A model generated the notes under the pieces. It did no database searches. It was not told the DNA's origin and saw only the letters and a program-made list of their open reading frames with translations. Shown piece by piece: positions 1-4,888 of a stretch of DNA of 5,763 nt. The translations under genes and the position numbers were made by a program. Source of the stretch: Francisellaceae bacterium (GTDB lineage: Bacteria; Pseudomonadota; Gammaproteobacteria; Berkiellales; Berkiellaceae); NCBI GenBank assembly GCA_023266415.1, contig JAHFQG010000079.1, positions 1-5,763 of the forward strand. Reading direction: 5' to 3'. Position 1 is the first letter of the stretch; the number at the start of each line of letters is the position of its first letter.

Positions 1-86
1 GACTTTTTCAGGGCCACTTCCAACAGAAAAAACCTCAGAAGAAAAAATTCATACTGGTACAAACATGAGCCATAAGCAGGTTTTTG

Positions 87-698
<612 letters not shown>

Positions 699-767
699 TT
701 ATTATAAAGATGAGAAGGGTAATTTTTCTAACTTGTTGCATGAATGGCCATGTTTCCACGTCATCCC

Positions 768-805
768 TCGCTACGCTCGGGATGACGGGCTACGCTTGGG
801 ATGAC
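768..805. repeat. 19-bp tandem repeat, 2 units (short element copy)
   Basis: Two units of the form KSGCTACGCTYGGGATGAC at 768-786 and 787-805. The first begins TCG and the second GGG, and the second carries CTTGGG instead of CTCGGG. The same first and last unit variants bound the seven-unit array in the long copy, so the two arrays differ by five internal units. Confidence 0.85.
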
Positions 806-832
806 TTAACAAAATATATACTACGGGCAAAA

Positions 833-865
833 CTGGATGCCAGTTTTCACTGGCATGACATCCAG
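833..865. repeat. Inverted repeat (hairpin) in element, short copy
   Basis: CTGGATGCCAG (833-843) and CTGGCATGACATCCAG (850-865) pair around the 6-base loop TTTTCA. The right arm carries five extra bases (TGACA) that would bulge out. The same structure is at 2114-2146 in the long copy, so it is a fixed part of the element and not a terminator for a neighbouring gene; no T run follows. Confidence 0.7.
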
Positions 866-988
866 AATGCCTGATTCATGCAACAAGGCCAAAGAGCATT
901 ATTACGAATCATCAAAAACATTGCAAGTGCACTCTATTAAAATAGCGCATATACACGCTAAAATATTTTGAACCATAGCTAAAAAAGC

Positions 989-1017
989 TTGACTTAAATG
1001 GGGCGTTTTGCTCTAAT
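989..1017 (+). promoter_or_regulatory. Sigma-70-type promoter for the orphan gene
   Basis: TTGACT (989-994, five of six to consensus) and TCTAAT (1012-1017, five of six) are separated by exactly 17 bases. Transcription would start near 1024, leaving a leader of about 40 bases before the ATG at 1066. The region just upstream (900-985) is AT-rich with A runs, which would favour strong initiation. This is the best promoter match in the window. Confidence 0.72.
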
Positions 1018-1054
1018 GTGCCGACTGACTAATTTTGTTCAATACAATAGTAAA

Positions 1055-1058
1055 GGGG
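1055..1058 (+). promoter_or_regulatory. Ribosome binding site deciding the start at 1066
   Basis: AAAGGGG ends at 1058. It lies seven bases before ATG 1066, which is good spacing. The in-frame GTG at 1060 is only one base from it and so cannot be the start served by this site. Confidence 0.7.
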
Positions 1059-1065
1059 TGTGTAT

Positions 1066-1764
1066 ATGCAGATCGAACCTAAAATTCAAGTAAAAAAGGA
1101 TACTTTTTTTAAACGCCAAGTAAAAGCGGGTACCATTTTTAAAAAAGGTGGCTTACAAAATAGTCTGGCAGCTTACATAGCTGCAGGGCTTGTGAGTTTT
1201 TTTGTTAAAAATAGCGATGTCTTGAGCAGCAAAAATGGTTTGCGTGCAGTAAAAGTGTTAGCTGTTCCTTTTGCTATTTTTGTTGAAATCCCGAATTTAA
1301 TCCGGGCACTTCTTAACATGAAAACCTTTGTTTCAGACAATCATTTTTTCTTTAAAATCGATAACTTTAAAAAAATAAAAATTGAAACTAAAGCTGGAGA
1401 TGAAGATGAAGATGGGGGTGAAGATGAAGAATCATTAGCTGAAGCTGAAGCTGAAGAAGCCAGAATTGAGGCTGAAAAAGAAGCTAAAGCTAAAGAAGCT
1501 GAAAAAGCTAAAGCTAGAGAAGAAGCCAGAATTCAGGCTGAAAAAGAAGCTAAAGCTAAAGAAGCTGAAGAAGCCAGAATTAAGGCTGAAGAAGATGCTA
1601 AAGCTGCATCTAAAAAAGAAGGTGATATCCCTGGAGGAACGAATAATCCCCCAATAATTACTACCCCCACTACTACTAATAGTACTCCTGATACCACTTC
1701 TGATAAAGAAGGCCCCGAAGGAAGAAAATCTCCCTCTCTCTCTCCCTCTTCCGCGCCCGTCTAA
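1066..1764 (+). CDS. Hypothetical membrane-type protein with Glu/Lys/Ala coiled-coil repeats
   Basis: I do not recognise this 232-residue protein. In order it shows a basic N-terminus (1-30), a hydrophobic segment SLAAYIAAGLVSFFV (33-47), a second hydrophobic segment (about 61-84, AVKVLAVPFAIFVEIP onward), an acidic run (GDEDEDGGEDEE, 111-122), and a highly charged, probably helical region (125-185) with three EEARIxAE repeats. The tail (190-232) is disordered-looking and rich in Pro, Thr and Ser. There is no cleavable signal peptide. The central region resembles TolA-like and colicin-like Ala/Lys/Glu helices in composition only. The ATG at 1066 is chosen over an in-frame GTG at 1060 because of RBS spacing. 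The gene ends in tandem stops (TAA TAA), has its own promoter and terminator, and lies between two direct copies of a repeat element. Its A-rich codons (AAA, GAA, GCT) differ from the C-rich pyrF and glycan genes, hinting at a different origin. A secreted effector or envelope spacer is possible but unproven. Confidence 0.72.
   Translation: MQIEPKIQVKKDTFFKRQVKAGTIFKKGGLQNSLAAYIAAGLVSFFVKNSDVLSSKNGLRAVKVLAVPFAIFVEIPNLIRALLNMKTFVSDNHFFFKIDNFKKIKIETKAGDEDEDGGEDEESLAEAEAEEARIEAEKEAKAKEAEKAKAREEARIQAEKEAKAKEAEEARIKAEEDAKAASKKEGDIPGGTNNPPIITTPTTTNSTPDTTSDKEGPEGRKSPSLSPSSAPV
1453..1608 (+). repeat. In-frame coding repeats (EEARIxAE units)
   Basis: Three imperfect direct repeats begin at 1453, 1519 and 1567, each starting GAAGAAGCCAGAATT and encoding EEARI(E/Q/K)AE followed by Lys/Ala-rich residues. 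The units are about 22, 16 and 14 codons long. All length differences are multiples of three, so the frame is kept. This is a likely site of repeat-number variation. Confidence 0.8.
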
Positions 1765-1795
1765 TAATTTCCCGTTCAAACCCATGAATTAAAGT

Positions 1796-1819
1796 CGCCC
1801 CGAAAGGGGCGTTTTTTTT
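1796..1819 (+). terminator. Rho-independent terminator of the orphan gene
   Basis: A perfect six-base-pair GC stem CGCCCC/GGGGCG (1796-1801 and 1806-1811) with a stable GAAA tetraloop is followed at once by eight T residues (1812-1819). It lies about 30 bases past the stop codons and closes the orphan transcription unit before the long repeat element begins. Confidence 0.92.
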
Positions 1820-1868
1820 GTTTCGTCTTTGCCTTTTTGTGGCCTTGTTGCATGAATGGCCATGTTTT

Positions 1869-1920
1869 CACGTCATCCTGAGCCCCTCACGTCATCCTGA
1901 GTCCCTCACGTCATCCTGAG
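1869..1920. repeat. Left-hand 19-bp tandem repeats in long element
   Basis: CACGTCATCCTGAGCCCCT (1869-1887) and CACGTCATCCTGAGTCCCT (1888-1906) differ by one base. A partial third unit (1907-1920) runs into the long hairpin. Their GTCATCCT core is inverted relative to the GGATGAC core of the right-hand array, so the element has two opposed tandem arrays that can pair with each other. Confidence 0.8.
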
Positions 1921-1974
1921 CGTAGCGAAGGATCTCCATGGCATAAGGAGATCCCTCGCTACGCTCGGGATGAC
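1910..1974. repeat. Long inverted repeat, 28-bp arms, in long element
   Basis: The arms at 1910-1937 and 1947-1974 match at 26 of 28 positions around a 9-base loop (1938-1946). In plus-strand RNA one mismatch becomes G-U; in minus-strand RNA the other does. The arm cores are GTCATCCTGAGCGTAGCGA and TCGCTACGCTCGGGATGAC, a palindrome type I recall as common between genes in many bacteria. There is no T run, so it is not an intrinsic terminator. Confidence 0.85.
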
Positions 1975-2088
1975 GGGCTACGCTCGGGATGACGGGCTAC
2001 GCTCGGGATGACGGGCTACGCTCGAGATGACGGGCTACGCTCGAGATGACGGGCTACGCTCGGGATGACGGGCTACGCTTGGGATGAC
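1956..2088. repeat. 19-bp tandem repeat, 7 units (long element copy)
   Basis: Seven head-to-tail 19-mers start at 1956, 1975, 1994, 2013, 2032, 2051 and 2070, with consensus GGGCTACGCTCGGGATGAC. Units 4 and 5 share CTCGAG in place of CTCGGG, which suggests duplication of one variant unit. Unit 7 has CTTGGG, as does the last unit of the short copy. There are no unique spacers between units, so this is not a CRISPR array. Confidence 0.9.
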
Positions 2089-2113
2089 TTAACAAAATAT
2101 ATACTACGGGCAA

Positions 2114-2146
2114 CTGGATGCCAGTTTTCACTGGCATGACATCCAG
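2114..2146. repeat. Inverted repeat (hairpin) in element, long copy
   Basis: Same hairpin as at 833-865: an 11-base left arm, TTTTCA loop, and a right arm with a five-base bulge. Sequence identity with the short copy is complete across the structure. Confidence 0.7.
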
Positions 2147-2194
2147 AATGCCTGATTCATGCAACAAGGCCATGAATCACTATAGGTCCCTTAG

Positions 2195-2211
2195 GAATTA
2201 TGCCATAATTC
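2195..2211. promoter_or_regulatory. 17-bp palindrome upstream of pyrF
   Basis: GAATTATG-C-CATAATTC is a perfect inverted repeat with a one-base centre, 25 bases before the pyrF ATG. It contains CATAAT (2204-2209), one base from a -10 consensus, but I see no good -35 at 16-18 bases. It could be an operator, a promoter-linked site or a small hairpin in the leader. The role is unknown. Confidence 0.4.
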
Positions 2212-2236
2212 TTCTATTCCTGTAGGAGGAGATCAT

Positions 2237-2938
2237 ATGTCTTTACCCAAAATCTTTGTTGCTTTCGATTTTTCAGATAAAAATCAGGCAGACAGCCTAC
2301 TTTTAGCCCTTAATCCGGCTTTATGCGGGGTAAAGGTGGGTCTGGAACTCTTTACCACCCTGGGCCCTAACTGGGTAAGCTATGCCATACAACAAGGTTT
2401 TCCCGTTTTCCTAGACCTAAAATACCATGATATCCCTAATACCGTGGCCAAAAGCTGCCTGGCAGCTGCTCAGTTAGGTGTTCAAATGATGAATGTACAC
2501 GCCAGTGGGGGATTGGCTATGATGCAGGCTGCTCGTGAAGCCCTGCAAACCCTACCATCACCCCCTGTGCTGTTAGGCGTTACCGTGCTGACCAGCCTCA
2601 GCGAGCTCGAACTTTCGACTGTAGGAGTGACAGGTGGCCTTCCCGCTCAAGTAGAGCGCCTGGCTGCTCTAAACCAACAAGCAGGGCTAGATGGCGTGGT
2701 GTGCTCTGCCCACGAAGCAGCTCATTTACGTCTGTTATTCGGCCCCTCTTTCAAGCTCATTACCCCTGGAATACGCGTCACCGACACCCCCATTCACGAC
2801 CAAAAACGCATCATGACCCCAGAAGCCGCCATGGCTGCAGGCAGCGATTGCCTCGTCATTGGACGCTGTATTACCCAAGCCCCTAATCCAGCCAAAAAGG
2901 TAGAGGAAATTTTGAGGCGAATAGACTTGACCAAGTAG
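2237..2938 (+). CDS. pyrF: Orotidine 5'-phosphate decarboxylase
   Basis: Catalyses the last step of de novo UMP synthesis, decarboxylating OMP to UMP in the cytosol. The 233-residue TIM-barrel protein shows the full family signature: VAFDFS with Asp11, GVKVG with Lys33, and the catalytic DLKYHDIPNT (59-69; Asp60, Lys62 and Asp65 form the charged network, with the second-subunit Asp in this motif). It also has NVHASGG (86-92), VTVLTS (115-120), DGVVCSAHE (152-160), TPGIR with Arg180, and the phosphate-gripping GSDCLVIGR (202-210). Length is near the enterobacterial enzyme (245). A very strong AGGAGGAG Shine-Dalgarno (2224-2231) sits five bases before the ATG. Upstream is a repeat element; downstream, a 184-base gap separates it from the fic remnant. 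Pyrimidine supply is not tied to the sugar-transfer genes except through UDP-sugar demand. In many gammaproteobacteria pyrF follows ihfB-lapA-lapB; those genes are not in this window. Confidence 0.97.
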   Translation: MSLPKIFVAFDFSDKNQADSLLLALNPALCGVKVGLELFTTLGPNWVSYAIQQGFPVFLDLKYHDIPNTVAKSCLAAAQLGVQMMNVHASGGLAMMQAAREALQTLPSPPVLLGVTVLTSLSELELSTVGVTGGLPAQVERLAALNQQAGLDGVVCSAHEAAHLRLLFGPSFKLITPGIRVTDTPIHDQKRIMTPEAAMAAGSDCLVIGRCITQAPNPAKKVEEILRRIDLTK

Positions 2939-3030
2939 ACTAGGTCTGATCGATAGAATGCTCATTGTCCAGGCAAGACTAAATAACCTTATCCTAATTT
3001 CAGCAGATAAAATACTGATGTCTTATTTAG

Positions 3031-3061
3031 TTGACAAACAACCTTCCTGAGAGAGTAGAAT
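3031..3061 (+). promoter_or_regulatory. Possible promoter before the fic remnant
   Basis: A perfect TTGACA (3031-3036) is followed by TAGAAT (3056-3061), five of six to consensus but at a long 19-base spacing. An extended -10-like TGATACGAT lies further down (3081-3089) without a -35. The TTGACA abuts the right arm of a 9-bp inverted repeat (2978-2986 with 3023-3031). No terminator is visible after pyrF, so read-through is the alternative source of transcription. Confidence 0.35.
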
Positions 3062-3122
3062 GCCCCTAAGTCCACTTTTGTGATACGATTAACCACATAA
3101 TAACTCAGGTGAGATACTGTCT

Positions 3123-3784
3123 GTGGTCCAGTTACACACAATACGCCCCAATGTGCCTAAAGCACTCATGTTAGCCAAAAAACAATTAACCGAGTTGGTC
3201 TATGATGCCGTTAACCTAGAAGGTATTGCTTATACTATTGTTGAAGTGCAAACCCTATTAGATGGCATCACTGTAGGCGGACATAAAATTTCTGACCAAA
3301 CTATTACCTTGAATCAAGCAGCCGCCTGGCATTTTTTGTTCGAAGCCATATCAAAAAATCAATTTTCAATGGCAAAAGAGTGGGCACTGTCTCTGCACGC
3401 CATTGGGGCCAATTTCGGACAGGACAAGTAACCATTGCGGGCACTTCTTTTGTGCCGCCAAAGGCAGATACTTTAGAGTCTCACTGGCATACCATGGAAG
3501 AAGAATGCCATCAAGAATCGGATGTGTGGAAAAAGGCCATATTGGTCTTTTTAACCATGGCACGATACCAATTTTTCTACGATGTCAACAAACGCATGGG
3601 ACGGTTTATGATGAATGGCATTCTACTATCCCAAGGCTATCCCATCATTAATGTGCCAGCCAAAAAACAAGAAACTTTTAATGCACTCATGCTAGCGTAT
3701 TATACCCATGCAGATCCAAAACCTATGATCTCCTTCCTAAAATCTTGCCTATCCCCCCAGGTAATTGAAATTATGAGTGAATAA
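3123..3784 (+). pseudogene. Fic-domain protein, frameshifted remnant
   Basis: Fic proteins transfer AMP or another nucleotide moiety to target hydroxyls. Here the coding sequence is split. The first frame (GTG at 3123, served by AGGTGAG at 3107-3113) gives 102 residues with the N-terminal helical part LEGIAYTIVEVQTLLDGITV (32-51), GGHKISDQ and LSLHAI, ending at 3431. The second frame carries WGQFRTGQVTIAGTSFVPP and the core motif QFFYDVNKRMGRFMMNGILL, ending at 3784. The switch falls near 3399-3404, between LHA and HWGQFRTG. From memory, relatives have about ten residues there (an EEALEWG-like stretch), so a deletion of roughly 25 bases would explain both the gap and the shift. The motif is also degraded: canonical HxFx(D/E)GN(G/K)R has Gln for the catalytic His and Val for the Gly. 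The regulatory-type AxxxEG (29-34) lacks the usual Ser/Thr. A nonfunctional relic is the simplest reading; a sequencing error cannot be excluded. Confidence 0.8.
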
Positions 3785-3854
3785 AAAGGAAGAGGATATG
3801 GATACACGAGGGAGGGGACTAAAAGGAAGAGGATATGGATACACGAGGGAGGGG
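3784..3854. repeat. 37-bp tandem duplication ahead of the glycosyltransferase gene
   Basis: Bases 3784-3817 are repeated exactly at 3821-3854, a period of 37 bases. Each copy contains AAAAGGAAGAGGATATGGAT, a Shine-Dalgarno-like run and an ATG at 3798 or 3835. Copy one starts at the last base of the fic remnant's stop codon. Because 37 is not a multiple of three, the two ATGs open different frames. Confidence 0.9.
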
Positions 3855-3869
3855 GCCAGAAGAAGGTAA
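3798..3869 (+). CDS. Possible 23-residue Gly/Arg-rich leader peptide
   Basis: ATG 3798 follows AGGA by seven bases and opens MDTRGRGLKGRGYGYTREG plus four more residues (ARRR), stopping at TAA 3867-3869, five bases before the downstream ATG at 3875. The peptide spans both copies of the 37-bp duplication, and its last codons overlap the AGAAGG Shine-Dalgarno of the next gene, so translational coupling is conceivable. The frame may equally be accidental in G-rich repeat DNA. No relative is recognised. Confidence 0.22.
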   Translation: MDTRGRGLKGRGYGYTREGARRR

Positions 3870-3874
3870 ACAAA

Positions 3875-4876
3875 ATGAAAAACTGGATCTTATACCTCTT
3901 ATTGTTCGCAACAAGTTATCTAACCACCAAACTGTACAGGCAATACGCCCTCAAACGTGGCATCATCGACATCCCTAATCAACGCTCTTCCCATCAACAT
4001 CCCACCGCACGAGGAGGTGGACTGGTATTCGTAATCTTTTTAGGTATCTTTATCATGGGAGCATACCTCACACGGTGGATTGCCCTCTCTCCATTCATGG
4101 CTTTATTACCCGCACTGTTTATCGGGGCTCTCGGATTTTGGGATGATGTCGCCTCCCTCTCCGCTAAACGACGTCTCCAAGGTCAATTTTTAGCAGCCAG
4201 TATCACCGTGGCCGCATTATGTACAACCACTCCCTTTTCATTATGGGGCCTACCCAGTATCCTCAGCATCCCTCTCACCATTGTTGCCATTGTTTGGTCA
4301 ACTAACCTATTTAATTTTATGGATGGTACCGATGGTATTACCGCCACCGAAGGTATTTTTGTGTTAGGCGTGGGCGGATGGCTGTTACACACACAAGGCG
4401 CACTCTTTTTATCCCCTCTCTGCTTTGCTTTGTGTGCGGTATTATTAGGGTTTCTGTGCCTCAACTGGCCCAAAGCCAGTCTCTTTATGGGCGATGTGGG
4501 CAGCGGATTTCTCGGATTTCTTATCGCTGTTATTGCCCTCATGAGCTACATCACTTATAACATTTCCCTGTTTTATTGGCTTATTCTGTATAGCGTGTTT
4601 GTGTTCGATGCCACCCTCACCCTCTTGCGACGTATCCATGCTAAACATCCCATCACCCTCGCCCATAAATTACATGCCTACCAACGATTGCATCAACTCA
4701 CCCGTTCACATAAATCTGTTTTATGGATCCTCATCGCTTATAACACACTCCTAAGCGTCGGGGTGCTGGCTAGCTTTTATGGCTATCTGTCTTTACTCTG
4801 GATGGGGATTGCGGCATGCTTATCCCTGATTGGGGGATATATAGCCCTGGAAAGAAAACAGCCGTTTGTTCGATAA
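3875..4876 (+). CDS. WbpL/WecA-like undecaprenyl-phosphate sugar-1-phosphate transferase (MraY-like family)
   Basis: Predicted inner-membrane enzyme that moves a sugar-1-phosphate from a UDP-sugar to undecaprenyl phosphate, the first committed step of O-antigen or related glycan assembly. The 333-residue protein is almost all hydrophobic helices, about ten or eleven. Cytoplasmic signatures are GIIDIPNQRSSHQHPTARGGG (29-49), FWDD (88-91, metal-binding aspartates), NLFNFMDGTDGI (144-155, including Asp150 and Asp153), FMGDVGSGFLG (204-214) and HKLHAYQRLHQ (264-274), with VFVFDATLTLLRRI before it. The HAYQRL form and a short C-terminus favour the WbpL type (FucNAc or QuiNAc-like substrates) over WecA or MraY. 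AGAAGG (3861-3866) sits eight bases before the ATG. A WbpM-type dehydratase gene starts 12 bases after the stop, as in Pseudomonas-style O-antigen loci, supporting the substrate guess. The exact sugar is inferred, not seen. Confidence 0.9.
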   Translation: MKNWILYLLLFATSYLTTKLYRQYALKRGIIDIPNQRSSHQHPTARGGGLVFVIFLGIFIMGAYLTRWIALSPFMALLPALFIGALGFWDDVASLSAKRRLQGQFLAASITVAALCTTTPFSLWGLPSILSIPLTIVAIVWSTNLFNFMDGTDGITATEGIFVLGVGGWLLHTQGALFLSPLCFALCAVLLGFLCLNWPKASLFMGDVGSGFLGFLIAVIALMSYITYNISLFYWLILYSVFVFDATLTLLRRIHAKHPITLAHKLHAYQRLHQLTRSHKSVLWILIAYNTLLSVGVLASFYGYLSLLWMGIAACLSLIGGYIALERKQPFVR

Positions 4877-4888
4877 CGAAGGAGCTTC

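Larger units (their letters stand above)
732..890. mobile_element. MITE-like non-autonomous repeat element, short copy
   Basis: Non-coding element bounded by inverted repeats: CTTGTTGCATGAAT at 732-745 and its exact reverse complement at 874-887. The right end continues GGCC to 890, while the left end lacks the matching outer GGC (TAA instead). Inside are two 19-bp units (768-805), an AT-rich AACAAAATATATACTA segment and a hairpin (833-865). Bases 787-890 match 2070-2171 of the long copy except for a 2-base A-run indel. Bases 732-766 match 1844-1878 with one mismatch. There is no transposase reading frame, so any movement would need a transposase in trans. No target-site duplication is visible. 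The ends resemble, from memory, the IS903 group of the IS5 family (GGCTTTGTTGAATAAAT). Element identity is seen directly; the mobility mechanism is inferred. Confidence 0.75.
1841..2171. mobile_element. MITE-like non-autonomous repeat element, long copy
   Basis: A 331-bp element with perfect 17-bp terminal inverted repeats: GGCCTTGTTGCATGAAT (1841-1857) and its reverse complement (2155-2171). Inside are three left-hand repeats built on CACGTCATCCTGAG (1869-1920), a long hairpin (1910-1974), a seven-unit 19-bp array (1956-2088), the AT-rich AACAAAATATATACTA segment and a second hairpin (2114-2146). It has the same orientation as the short copy and encodes no transposase. No target-site duplication is visible (left flank CTTTTTGT, right flank ATGAATCAC). 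It ends 65 bases before the pyrF start, so it may contribute to or disturb pyrF expression. Confidence 0.82.

Noticed and set aside
1..86. Possible end of a plus-strand gene or start of a minus-strand gene at the left edge
   Set aside because: All three plus frames are open for 20-31 codons, none with a recognisable motif; the minus strand has only very short ATG frames. Too little to call.
701..706. Minus-strand TATAAT as the wrbA promoter
   Set aside because: It directly touches the RBS, would give almost no leader, and has no -35 at usable spacing.
1435..1785. Minus-strand Phe/Ser-rich frame opposite the orphan gene
   Set aside because: It is the complement of the GAA/GCT/AAA repeats; composition alone explains the open frame.
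1956..2088. Tandem 19-mers as a CRISPR array
   Set aside because: Units are directly adjacent with no unique spacers, and the same unit occurs in the short element copy.
2079..2105. Outward promoter in the element (TTGGGA ... TATACT) driving pyrF
   Set aside because: Spacing is only 15 bases and the -35 is weak; kept as a possibility but not listed as a feature.
3380..3784. Second fic fragment as an independent 134-residue gene starting at 3380
   Set aside because: Its ATG lies inside the upstream fragment with no RBS, and the two fragments together match one Fic protein in order.
4183..4542. Minus-strand frames opposite the glycosyltransferase gene (4183-4542, 4445-4666) and 4783-5046
   Set aside because: Shadows of strongly supported plus-strand genes; no motifs or ribosome sites of their own.
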